64,000 bases of DNA from VAXT01 sp963827725 (lineage in GTDB: Bacteria; Actinomycetota; Thermoleophilia; Gaiellales; Gaiellaceae), in assembly GCA_963827725.1 (NCBI GenBank), contig CAWHBM010000001.1:1488001-1552000 (forward strand), read 5' to 3'. The notes below the pieces were generated by a model. The model was not told where the DNA came from and did no database searches. It saw nothing but the letters and a program-made list of their open reading frames with translations. Positions 15,626-24,963 of the stretch are shown here, piece by piece; position 1 is the stretch's first letter, and every line of letters starts with the position of its first letter. A program made the translations under genes and the position numbers.

Positions 15626-16313
15626 TTAATCGCTGAGCAGGCAGTAGCCCACGCCCCACACGTTCTGGACGTAGGTCGAATGCCCCGGCCGGGCGAGTCG
15701 GCGGCGCAGGCGCGAGGCGTGCGAGTCGAGCGTGCGCGTGCGGCCATGTGACCGAAACCCCCACACGTCGCGGAGCAGCTCCTCTTTCGTGAAGACGCGG
15801 TGCGGGTCGCTTGCCAGCTTGAGCAGCAGCTCGTACTCCTTCGTCGGGAGCACGACACGCTCGCCGCCCACCGACACACGCCTCGTCGGGCGGTCGATCT
15901 CGATCTCGCCCGCCTCCAGGCGCTCCGCCTCCGGCGGTGTCACCCGCCGCAAGACGGCGCGGATGCGCGCGACCAGCTCGTCGTAGTGGAATGGCCGGTC
16001 GAGGTAATCGTCGCAGCCGCGATCGAAGGCACGCACTCGGTCGACCGGATCCGACTCAGCGCGGCCGAGCAGGATCACCGGCACCTCGCGGTCCCACGAG
16101 CGACCGGGCTCGCCTTCGCGAAGCCGGCGGCAGAGCTCAGGCCCTTCGGGATCGCCGATCAGCACGAGGTCGGGTCGCGCCTGCTCCAGGAGGTCGAGCG
16201 CCTTCCGCGTTCTCCGCCTCGACGACGTCGAACCCGTCTTGGCGCAGGTGCCGCTCGAGGAAGCTCCGCGTCGCTTCCTCCGGCTCGGTCAGCAGGAGCG
16301 CGCTCGACAACAT
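15626..16313 (-). pseudogene. OmpR-like response regulator with degenerate receiver, frameshifted
   Basis: The N-terminus MLSSALLLTEPEEATRSF to VVEAENAE is in one frame. From ALDLLEQARPDLVLIGD through a complete winged-helix domain (VLPTKEYELLLKL, SHASRLRRRL, VWGVGYCLL) it is in another; the break lies near 16201-16205. The receiver is unusual: the acidic N-terminal pair is replaced by TEPEE, the phospho-acceptor position reads GDP, and the conserved lysine is arginine (YLDRPF). It may therefore not use phosphorylation. No histidine kinase is adjacent. The frameshift is probably an assembly error. Confidence 0.8.
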
Positions 16314-16407
16314 GCGACCGACGCTAGCGACGGCCTGGCCGCTCCGCCAGATGTCCTTTCGCGCGAGTCTGTGCCGAAGATTCGACAGGGCCCTCGAAGG
16401 GCCATGC

Positions 16408-17169
16408 CTAGCGACAGCGGCGAAGCCTGAGGCAGACCCGATTGATGGGGATGGCGAAGTTGAGGCTCTCGCCCTCACCGGAGACGAGTACCCCGACGAC
16501 CTTCCCGTCCTCGCCGACCGCCGGACCGCCGGAGATCCCAGGGAAAGCCGCGGCGTCCGTCTGAATCTCGTCGTCAGCGACCCTGCTCACGACGCCAGAC
16601 GAGACCGAGCCCTCGTACCCGAGCGGGCTCCCGGCGAGCAGGAGCTGGTCGCCGACGAGCGGCGGCACGTAGTCCGGCCGCTGCCACAGCGGCGGGCCGA
16701 TCCGACGCGAGACCCGAATGAGGGCGAGGTCGTTGTCCGGGTCGGTCTTGACGACCCGCCCGAGCCAGATCTTGTTCCCCGAGCGGACGCGTGCGCCGAA
16801 ATCGCCTTGATCCACGGCCAGGACGACGACGTGGTTGGCCGTCACCACGTACGACGCGCCACCCTGCACCCAGGCGACGAAGCCGGTGCCCTCGTCCGTA
16901 GAGACGCGCACCGTAAAGACGCTGCGCTTCACGCGCGCGGCGAGCGAAGACCGCGCGGATCGAGCCTCCCGCGCTCGACGGGTGACCCCCCGCACTCGGT
17001 CTGCGAGCACAGCCCTCTCACGCGTCGCGACCGTCAGCTCATGCTCGATTCCCGCCAATTGGTCTCCGAGCCGATTGACGTCGTCGCGCCGCTGCTCACG
17101 CTCGTCGTAGAAAGCCCACGCCGCGCCCGCAACGACCGCGATCAGCACGAAAGCGCCAAGCGCCTTCAC
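16408..17169 (-). CDS. Membrane-anchored trypsin-like serine protease
   Basis: A 253-residue protein with an N-terminal hydrophobic anchor (residues 4-20), a coiled-coil stretch (about 22-75) and a chymotrypsin-fold domain. The catalytic triad is visible as His113 in TANHVV, Asp147 in DNDLALI and Ser213 in PGISGGP. The residue before the serine is Ile rather than the usual Asn, within an otherwise normal GxSGG. There is no PDZ domain, unlike HtrA/DegP. It starts one base after the ABC1 kinase stop, so the two are likely co-expressed. Confidence 0.85.
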   Translation of the reverse strand: MKALGAFVLIAVVAGAAWAFYDEREQRRDDVNRLGDQLAGIEHELTVATRERAVLADRVRGVTRRAREARSARSSLAARVKRSVFTVRVSTDEGTGFVAWVQGGASYVVTANHVVVLAVDQGDFGARVRSGNKIWLGRVVKTDPDNDLALIRVSRRIGPPLWQRPDYVPPLVGDQLLLAGSPLGYEGSVSSGVVSRVADDEIQTDAAAFPGISGGPAVGEDGKVVGVLVSGEGESLNFAIPINRVCLRLRRCR

Positions 17170-18843
17170 TCACAGCCTCCCCGAGCGGAAGACACCCCAC
17201 AGGAGCCAGAGCCCGAGGACCCCCGAGATGAGGAACCCGAAAGCCGAGACGACGTTCAGCCCGAGCACCGTCGGGCCGCTCGTTGCGAAGACGCCGATCA
17301 TGCTGGAGCCGATCAGCCCGGCCGCGACGACGAACGCGATGATCAGCCGGTTGAAGGCGACGTCGAGCTTGTGCATGAACTCGTCGAGGCCCTTGTGCAC
17401 GAACCCGACCTCGATCTGCCCGTCGCGCATCTGCTCGAGCACGTCGTGTATCTGGTGCGGGTACTCCGCGAAGACCGAGGCGAGCTTCACCGACTCACGT
17501 CTGGCGCGGGAGAACATCCGTTGCGGCGTGTAGCGCCCGAGCAGCAGGCTCCGCGCATAGGGCGTGGCCACCTCGAAGACGTTGAAGTCGGGATAGAGCT
17601 CGACGCCGACCGAGGCCAGGGTCGCGATCGCCTTGTCGAGCATGATGAAGCGGGTCGGGAGGTGCAGGTTCAGCGAGTAGATGATCCCGAAGACCTCACG
17701 GATCACCTGCAGTGGATCGATCTCCGCGAGGCTCGCGCCGTAGTACCGGTAGAAGAGATCTCGGATCTCCTGGAGGAACTCCTCCTCGCGATCCAGCGGG
17801 TAACGCACGCCGAGATCGGCCAGCCGCTTCGGGAGCGCATCGATGTTCTCGTTCGCGACGTCGATGAACAGGCGAGTCGCCTTCGAGACGTCGTCGTCGG
17901 TGAGCTTGCCGGCGAGGCCGAAGTCGACGAGCCCGATCAGGTCGGGGCGGATGACGAGGATGTTCGCCGGGTGCGGGTCTCCGTGGAAGAACCCGTCGCG
18001 GAAGATCATCGCCATCCAGGCTTCCGCGATCACCTCGGCGAGGCGCTTGCGCTCCTCGAGGGAGTAGCCCAGCTCCTCGACGTCTGCGAGCTGGGTCCCT
18101 TCGATGAACTCGAGAGTCAGCACGCGGGCGCGCGTATAGGTCCAGTAGACGCGCGGGACGCGGACGTGCGGGTGTCCGGCGAAGTTGCGATGCAGGGTCT
18201 CTGCGTTCCGCCCTTCGAGCCGGTAGTCCAGCTCCTGGCGGATCGCGCGGGCGAACTCGTCCACGAGCTCGCGCACGTCGACGAAGTCGAGCGCCCGGAC
18301 GCGCTCCTTGACGATGCGCGATGCCTGGTAGAGAAGGCCGAGGTCGGCCTCGATCTGCTCCGGCGCTCCCGGCCGCTGCACCTTGACGGCGACGGTGTGG
18401 CCATTCGGGAGCACCGCACGGTGAACCTGGCCGATCGATGCTGCGGCGATCGGCTCGCGGTCGAACTCGAGGAAGAGGCGCTCGATCGGCTGCCCCAGCT
18501 GCTCTTGGACGACGCGCTCGACCTCCTCGTACGGGAAGGGACGCACGTCGTCCTGGAGCCCGCGCAGCTCGGAGATGATGTCCGGTGGCAGCACGTCGGG
18601 CCGCATCGAGAGCAGCTGGCCGAACTTGACGAAGGTCGGACCGAGCTCGTCCAGGAGCTCGCGGAGGTGCTGGCCACGCTTGGACGGCGCGTCCTCCGGG
18701 GTCACGGCGCCGTTGCCGCGACCCGGTAGGAGGTCGGTGATCTTGTGGCGCTCGAAGAAGTAGCCGAAGCCGTGCCGGACGGCGACCTGGGCGATCTCCG
18801 TCAGCCGGCCGAGGTTGCGAGTCTTGGGCGGCGCCTGAGCCAT
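17170..18843 (-). CDS. ABC1/UbiB-family atypical kinase with C-terminal membrane segments
   Basis: A 557-residue protein. The ABC1 signature KxGQ is present in FVKFGQLLSMRPD, the alanine-rich nucleotide loop in PIAAASIGQVH, the invariant lysine in VAVKVQRPG, HGDPHPANI for the catalytic loop and DFGLAG for the metal-binding aspartate. Two hydrophobic helices near the C-terminus (about residues 500-552) anchor it in the membrane. UbiB relatives are ATPases linked to isoprenoid lipid or quinone metabolism; the exact role here is unknown. It is the first gene of a likely operon with the serine protease. Confidence 0.92.
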   Translation of the reverse strand: MAQAPPKTRNLGRLTEIAQVAVRHGFGYFFERHKITDLLPGRGNGAVTPEDAPSKRGQHLRELLDELGPTFVKFGQLLSMRPDVLPPDIISELRGLQDDVRPFPYEEVERVVQEQLGQPIERLFLEFDREPIAAASIGQVHRAVLPNGHTVAVKVQRPGAPEQIEADLGLLYQASRIVKERVRALDFVDVRELVDEFARAIRQELDYRLEGRNAETLHRNFAGHPHVRVPRVYWTYTRARVLTLEFIEGTQLADVEELGYSLEERKRLAEVIAEAWMAMIFRDGFFHGDPHPANILVIRPDLIGLVDFGLAGKLTDDDVSKATRLFIDVANENIDALPKRLADLGVRYPLDREEEFLQEIRDLFYRYYGASLAEIDPLQVIREVFGIIYSLNLHLPTRFIMLDKAIATLASVGVELYPDFNVFEVATPYARSLLLGRYTPQRMFSRARRESVKLASVFAEYPHQIHDVLEQMRDGQIEVGFVHKGLDEFMHKLDVAFNRLIIAFVVAAGLIGSSMIGVFATSGPTVLGLNVVSAFGFLISGVLGLWLLWGVFRSGRL

Positions 18844-18880
18844 AACTGAAAGTGTTCCACGCCGGCACGAGAAGCCCTAT

Positions 18881-19327
18881 TCAGAGGGACGGTCCCCGGC
18901 CAAGGCTCCCGCTCCACGGCCAATCCTCAGCGAGATCGCAGATTCCGGCCCGGACGGGATTCCCGAGGACGTACTGGCATGCCGCGACGAAGTGCTCATC
19001 CGACTCGACTACAAAGGCGCTGAAACGCTCCTCGAAGACGTGGCCCTTGCGTGCGTGCCGCTTGTTGAACCCCTGGGCGTAGACGCCATTCAGTCGGTGC
19101 ATTCCCTTGGAGAGGGACGCTTGGCTCGTCTCGACGAGCAAGTGGTAGTGGGTGGTCATGAGGCAGTAGGCGTGGCAGCTCCAGCGGAGCGTTCGGACGG
19201 TTTGCGTGAGCAGGGCGATGAACCGGCCGCGATCCGAGTCGTCGCGGAAGAGGGCCCTGTCATCGGTCGTCCGAGCCGTGACGTGAAAGACGCCGTCGTT
19301 CAGAAGGTTTCGTGGCCGCCTGCTCAC
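18881..19327 (-). mobile_element. REP-associated tyrosine transposase (RAYT, Y1_Tnp)
   Basis: A 148-residue single-domain Y1 transposase. It starts at GTG 19327 (VSRRPRNLLNDGVFHVTART), a typical RAYT N-terminus. The metal-binding histidine pair is in THYHLLVET, the catalytic tyrosine probably in LNGVYAQGFNKRH, and the C-terminal GHVFEERF and YVLGNPVRAG are characteristic. Unlike IS200/IS605 transposases, such proteins are single-copy and act on short palindromes. GGGACGGTCCC lies over its final codons and three CAGGGACTGTCCCT palindromes lie just upstream, consistent with its own REP substrates. An in-frame extension beyond 19327 runs through those repeats and is rejected. Confidence 0.88.
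18886..18896. repeat. REP-like palindrome in the 3' end of the RAYT gene
   Basis: GGGACGGTCCC is a perfect 5-bp inverted repeat around one central base. It overlaps the last codons of the RAYT gene. It resembles the AGGGACTGTCCCT palindromes on the other side of the gene, so the transposase is flanked by related palindromes. Confidence 0.6.
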
Positions 19328-19404
19328 GTCCGAAACGCATACCGCCCAGGCGACGGGCACAGCGCGCTGCGCCAGACATCGGCCGCAACCCGGCACAAAG
19401 CTGT

Positions 19405-19477
19405 CACAGGGACTGTCCCTGGCAACGCGCGTCACAGGGACTGTCCCTACGCCGGGGCCGGCACAGGGACTGTCCCT
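19405..19477. repeat. Three REP-like palindromes, CACAGGGACTGTCCCT
   Basis: Identical 16-bp units lie at 19405-19420, 19433-19448 and 19462-19477, spaced 28-29 bp apart, each with an AGGGAC/GTCCCT inverted repeat. They occupy the region between the RAYT start and the phasin-like gene. The last unit contributes the TAG stop codon of that gene (19476-19478). The association of RAYT genes with clustered REP palindromes is well known; no other copy of this exact unit was seen in the window. Confidence 0.82.
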
Positions 19478-19829
19478 ACTGCAGGGGTTGCGCCGGCTTG
19501 GGGTCTTCGACGAGGCGGAGGCGGTGCTCGAGCTGCGCGACCCGGAGCTCCAGCTCCTCGAAGTCCGCGCGGGAAACCAGGCCGAGCTGCTTGAAGAGCC
19601 CTTCGAGGCCCGCTCCGGCTCGTTCGCTGGCACGAACGGCTTCGCCGCGCCAGCGACGCGTCGTCTGCTCGATCAGCTCACGCGTGTCCTCGCGGCGCAT
19701 TCCGCCCGCCTTGGCGAGCTCGTCGGCCAGCACATCCGCGCGCTCCGCCGTCAGCGCGACCGCACCGAGGGCGGCGAGCCCGAAGCGCTCGAGCGCATCG
19801 AGGACACCGTTGTCCTTATCGGCGGCCAT
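19476..19829 (-). CDS. Small helical phasin-like protein
   Basis: A 117-residue, all-helical protein starting MAADKDNGVLDALERFG. A central LTAERADVLADELAKAGG segment and a C-terminal coiled coil (EELELRVAQLEHRLRLVE) resemble polyhydroxyalkanoate granule-associated (phasin/PhaF-like) proteins. Similarity is judged by eye from composition and pattern only. It overlaps the secDF 3' end by 14 bases and so probably belongs to that operon. The longer frame upstream of the ATG is a shadow of secDF. Confidence 0.7.
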   Translation of the reverse strand: MAADKDNGVLDALERFGLAALGAVALTAERADVLADELAKAGGMRREDTRELIEQTTRRWRGEAVRASERAGAGLEGLFKQLGLVSRADFEELELRVAQLEHRLRLVEDPKPAQPLQ

Positions 19830-22605
19830 GTGGCCGTGCGCGCCTACGCTGGCGCCGCTGTTCGCGCTTCGACTTCTCGGATGCACGCACTGTGGCTCCA
19901 TCCCCCTCGCCAATCGGCGCGAGCTCCGGAACGCGTGCCGGCACAGGCACTTCTTCTTCTGCCTCGACCGGTTCGCCGTCCCCGGTCACAGCTTCGACCG
20001 CTTTCCGATCCTTGTACTCGGGACTCTTCTCGAGCAGGACGGCGAGGAACGGCGCGGCGATGAAGATTGTCGAGAAAGCGCTGATGCTGATCCCCACCAG
20101 AATCGCGAAAGCGAAGTCCTTGAGCGTGTCACCACCGAAGAAGTACAGCGCCGTGACTGGGAGCAGGACGATGATCGTCGTCGCCAACGAACGGCGGATG
20201 GTCTCCCAGAGCGACTGGTTCACGATCTGTGCGATCGTCGCGCGCTTCATGAGCGGCAGGTTCTCGCGGACGCGATCGAAGATGATGATCGTGTCGTAGA
20301 TCGAGTAACCGATGATCGTGAGCAAGGCTGCGACCGTCGAGGCCGTCACTTCCAGCCCGGCGAACGAGTAAATGCCGACCGCGATCAGCCCGTCGTTGAC
20401 GATCGTTCTCAGGATCGGCACCGCGAACCGCCACTGGAAGCGGAACGTGACGTAGAGCGTGATCAGGAAGAACGAGAAGACGATCGCGATGAGCGCGCTG
20501 CGGAGGATTTGCCGGCTGAAGCTGGCAGAGACGTTCCGGATGCCGCGTGAGGTGGCGTTGAAGCGCTCCTGGAGCGCGGTGTTCAGACGGTTCAGCTCCG
20601 TCCGGTCGAGCTGCTTCGACTTGATCTGGAACTCCCGGAAGCCACCGTTGGCCGCTTCGGTGCCGCGGCCCTGGATCTGAGCGTTCGCATTGCCGATGCG
20701 GGCTGTCTCGGCGCGAACGTCTTCGATCTGCACCGGCCGCGGAGTTGCGAAGCTCAACTGGCTGCCGCCTCGAAAGTCGATGCCGAGGTTGAGACCCTTG
20801 ATCACGATCGAGCCGATCGAAAGTGCGATCAAGACACCTGCGATCGTGAACCAGATTCGTCGGCGCCCGACGAAGTCGATGCGCTGCCAATTCGCAATCC
20901 GCTGGGCACTGGCCCCCATGAAGTGAGGGTTGTCGAACCACTTGAACCCACCAAGCAGGGCGAGCATTCCTCGCGTCGCGAAGACCGCCGTGAGAATCGA
21001 GATCAGCGTCCCCAGCAGCAGGAGCGCGGCGAATCCGCGCACTCCACCCGTTGCGATCAGGAACAGGACCATGGCGGTGATCGCCGTGACCACGTTCGCG
21101 TCGATGATCGTCGCCAGGCCTTTCGCGTAGCCCGCCGAAACCGCTGCGCGAACCGATCTGCCGGAGGCCGACTCCTCCTTGATCCGCTCAAAGATGACGA
21201 TGTTGGCGTCGGCGGCGACGCCGATTGCCAGGATCATCCCCGCGAAGCCGGGCAGCGTCAGCGTGACGTCCAACAGGAGGATCGCCGCATACATGAAGAC
21301 GGCGTAGAAGCCGAGCCCAATAACGGCGACGAGGCCCAGGAAGCGGTAAAAGACCAGCAAGAAGATCGCGACCAGAAGCAGCCCGGCCAGGGACGCGATG
21401 AGGGCTTGCCTGAGCGAGTCCTTGCCGAGCGTCGCGGAGACGGTTGTCTCGTCGACGATCGTGAACTTGACGGGTAGGGCGCCGGTCTGGAGCACGAGCG
21501 CGAGGTCCTGTGCCTCCCTGATCGACCCGATCCCCGTGATCTGGGCGCCACTGTTGCCCGGGATGCCGCTCGGGTTCTCCTTGTAGTCGATCGTCGGCGC
21601 CGAGCGGATCTCGCGGTCGAGGACGATCGCGAATTGCTGGAAAGCCGTCTCGTCGTCGCCGCCGATCCGCGCGTGCACCTGGCGACCGCGAACGGCCAGG
21701 TTCCGCGTGATCTCCTGGAACTTGTCGCCCCCGCTGTCCGTGAACTGCATGAGCACGATGGGCTGGCTCTGCTGCGGATCGATGTCCTGCCGCGTTCCCG
21801 TCAGCACGAGGTCCGTCCCCGTCATCTCGGGAACCGGGTTCTCCTCGTTCAGAGGGTCGTAGTTGAACAGATAGAAGTAGGTGCGGTCAGGCTCCTCGTT
21901 CACTCCCGGGCAGTACCGCGCATCCTCCCGGCAGGTGATCACGACCATCTTCTCCGGGACCGCCAGGACCCTGGTGTTCTTCGGCAGGGCACCTTTCTTC
22001 AGGCCCTTCGTCTTGACGTATTCCGAAGAGAGGATCTCGGCCCGCGTCGCCACCGGCCCGACCACTACCTTGCCGACAGTCCTGTCGCCCCGCTTCGTGG
22101 TCTCGACGAGGTAGAACTCGCGCGGCGTTCCCTTCTTCGCCTCCGACGTCACCGCGGCCGAGGAGAGCAGCGGGTAGATCGACGTGTTCGCGACCGGGAA
22201 TCCCTGGAAGTCGAGCGACACGCCGGGGACGAGATTCCCCTGGAGGTCGAAGAGCTCGAGCTGGGCGGTCTTCCCGATGATCTGAGTGGCCCGCTCTCGG
22301 TCGAAGACGCCTGCAAGCTGAACCCCGATCTGGTCCTCGCCGAGCGTGCGCACCTCGGGCTCGGAGACGCCGAACTTGTCGATGCGCTCGCGAATGATGT
22401 CCGCAGACCGGTTGAGATCCTCCTCGGTCAGCTGCGCGCCTCTCTCAGGACGCGCCTCGAGCACGACCTCCAACCCACCCTGAAGGTCGAGTCCCAGGAT
22501 CGGTTTCTTGTGGAGGGGCGAGCCAGGAATGATGATCACCAGGACGGCCACGAGGACCGCCAGCACGGCCGCGAGGGTGATCAGTTGGGAACGCCGTTCT
22601 CTCAT
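19816..22605 (-). CDS. secDF: Fused protein-export protein SecDF
   Basis: A 929-residue fusion of SecD and SecF, which use the proton gradient to assist late translocation through SecYEG. The SecD half has an N-terminal membrane segment, GLDLQGGLEVVLEARPE, a large periplasmic region and the D4-D6 signatures GVAADANIVIFERIKEE. The SecF half starts near FVGRRRIWF and has GIDFRGGSQLSF and YDTIIIFDRVRENL. Most actinobacteria keep secD and secF separate. The ATG at 22605 is chosen over an upstream in-frame start that lies in yajC. Confidence 0.94.
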   Translation of the reverse strand: MRERRSQLITLAAVLAVLVAVLVIIIPGSPLHKKPILGLDLQGGLEVVLEARPERGAQLTEEDLNRSADIIRERIDKFGVSEPEVRTLGEDQIGVQLAGVFDRERATQIIGKTAQLELFDLQGNLVPGVSLDFQGFPVANTSIYPLLSSAAVTSEAKKGTPREFYLVETTKRGDRTVGKVVVGPVATRAEILSSEYVKTKGLKKGALPKNTRVLAVPEKMVVITCREDARYCPGVNEEPDRTYFYLFNYDPLNEENPVPEMTGTDLVLTGTRQDIDPQQSQPIVLMQFTDSGGDKFQEITRNLAVRGRQVHARIGGDDETAFQQFAIVLDREIRSAPTIDYKENPSGIPGNSGAQITGIGSIREAQDLALVLQTGALPVKFTIVDETTVSATLGKDSLRQALIASLAGLLLVAIFLLVFYRFLGLVAVIGLGFYAVFMYAAILLLDVTLTLPGFAGMILAIGVAADANIVIFERIKEESASGRSVRAAVSAGYAKGLATIIDANVVTAITAMVLFLIATGGVRGFAALLLLGTLISILTAVFATRGMLALLGGFKWFDNPHFMGASAQRIANWQRIDFVGRRRIWFTIAGVLIALSIGSIVIKGLNLGIDFRGGSQLSFATPRPVQIEDVRAETARIGNANAQIQGRGTEAANGGFREFQIKSKQLDRTELNRLNTALQERFNATSRGIRNVSASFSRQILRSALIAIVFSFFLITLYVTFRFQWRFAVPILRTIVNDGLIAVGIYSFAGLEVTASTVAALLTIIGYSIYDTIIIFDRVRENLPLMKRATIAQIVNQSLWETIRRSLATTIIVLLPVTALYFFGGDTLKDFAFAILVGISISAFSTIFIAAPFLAVLLEKSPEYKDRKAVEAVTGDGEPVEAEEEVPVPARVPELAPIGEGDGATVRASEKSKREQRRQRRRARPHGRR

Positions 22606-22615
22606 GTGTTCTGGC

Positions 22616-22902
22616 CTAGGGTACCGAGGTCTCCGGGGGCTCCGCCGGCTCCAACTCAGGCTCGGTGCGGACTGCAATGGACGCCGTGGCCACGCGGATG
22701 CGAGTCTCCGGCGCGATCTCGAGCACCACGTAGTCGTCGGCGACTTCGCGGACGGTTCCGTAGACACCTCCGGCGGTGATCACTTCGTCGCCCGCTGCAA
22801 GGTCGGACAGCAGTTGCGACTGCCTCTGGCGTCGTCTGCGCTGGGGCAGCACGATCAGCACCCAGAAGAGAACGAGCATCAGAGCGAAGAAGATGAGCGG
22901 GC

Positions 22903-22906
<4 letters not shown>
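22616..22906 (-). CDS. yajC: Preprotein translocase subunit YajC
   Basis: A 96-residue single-pass membrane protein: hydrophobic N-terminus (about residues 3-20), basic PQRRRRQRQ, then the conserved LAAGDEVITAGGVYGTV and an acidic tail. It forms a subcomplex with SecDF, encoded 10 bases downstream. The GTG start overlaps the tgt stop (GTGA), linking tRNA-modification and secretion genes in the familiar queA-tgt-yajC-secDF order. Confidence 0.94.
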
Positions 22907-24008
<1,102 letters not shown>

Positions 24009-24012
<4 letters not shown>

Positions 24013-24951
24013 AGGATCAGCATCGCGTCGCCGAAGGAGTAGAAGCGGTAGCGCTCTGCGATTGCGAGCTCGTAGAGGTCGCGTGTCTGCTCGACGCCCG
24101 CGAAGGCCATCACGAGGGCGAGGAGCGTCGAGCCCGGTAGGTGGAAGTTCGTCAGTAGCGCATCGGTGCGGCGGAACTCGAAGCCGGGCGTGATGAAGAG
24201 GTCGGTCCGGCCGGCGAGCGGCGCTCCTGCGAGCGAGCGACTCGATGACGCGAACGGTCGTCGTCCCGACGGCGAGCACGCGCTCGGCCGCGCGGATGCG
24301 CTCCCAGGCCGCGGGAGCGACTTCGTAACGCTCGCTGTGGATCGCGTGGTCCGCGAGGTCATCGGCGGTCACCGGGCGAAACGTGTCGAGCCCGACATGG
24401 AGCGTCACACGCTCGACCTCGAGGCCCGCCAGAAGCTCGGGAGTGAAATGGAGACCGGCGGTCGGCGCGGCTGCCGAGCCCTCGTGGTCTGCGTAGACCG
24501 TCTGGTAGCGCTCGGGGTCGGCAAGCGGCTCCGTGATGTACGGCGGCAACGGCGCCTCCCCGTGAGGCTCCCCGTCGAGCCGCAGGCGCCAGCGGCCTTC
24601 GCCCAGGTGCTCGAGGAGCTCGACCGGCCCGAGGCGCTGCCCAGGCTTCAAGCGACGCGTCGGGCGCGCAAGAGCTTCCCATTCCCCGTCGCCGTTCAGC
24701 GGCTCGAGAAGCAAGACCTCGGCGTCGCCGCCTCCCGGCCGCTGCAGCCGGAGCCGCGCCGGAACGACACGGGTGTCGTTGACGACGACGAGCTCGCCGG
24801 CCAGTTCGGCGGGGAGGTCACGGAAGCGGCGATGCCGAACTTCGCCCGTTCCCCGATGCAGCACCAACAGGCGCGACTCGTCGCGGCGTGCCGCCGGCTG
24901 CTGAGCGATCAGCTCCGGCGGTAGCGAATACTCCAGCTCGACCCGCTTCAT
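24009..24951 (-). pseudogene. queA: tRNA preQ1(34) ribosyltransferase-isomerase QueA, frameshifted
   Basis: Uses S-adenosylmethionine to build epoxyqueuosine on tRNA. The N-terminal two thirds (YSLPPELIAQQPAARRDESR, VVNDTRVVPARL, AAPTAGLHFTPELL, VGTTTVRVIESLA) are in one frame. The C-terminus (GRTDLFITPGFEFRRTDAL, NFHLPGSTLLALVMAFAG, YRFYSFGDAMLIL) is in another. The break falls at a (GCGA)3 tandem at 24229-24240; two units instead of three would restore the frame. The gene may be phase-variable or, more likely, misassembled. Confidence 0.88.
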
Positions 24952-24963
24952 CCGGCCCGAACG

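Noticed and set aside
18881..19633. Longer RAYT protein starting at 19633
   Set aside because: The extra 102 residues run through the palindromic repeats and the antisense of the phasin-like gene; the family N-terminus begins at 19327.
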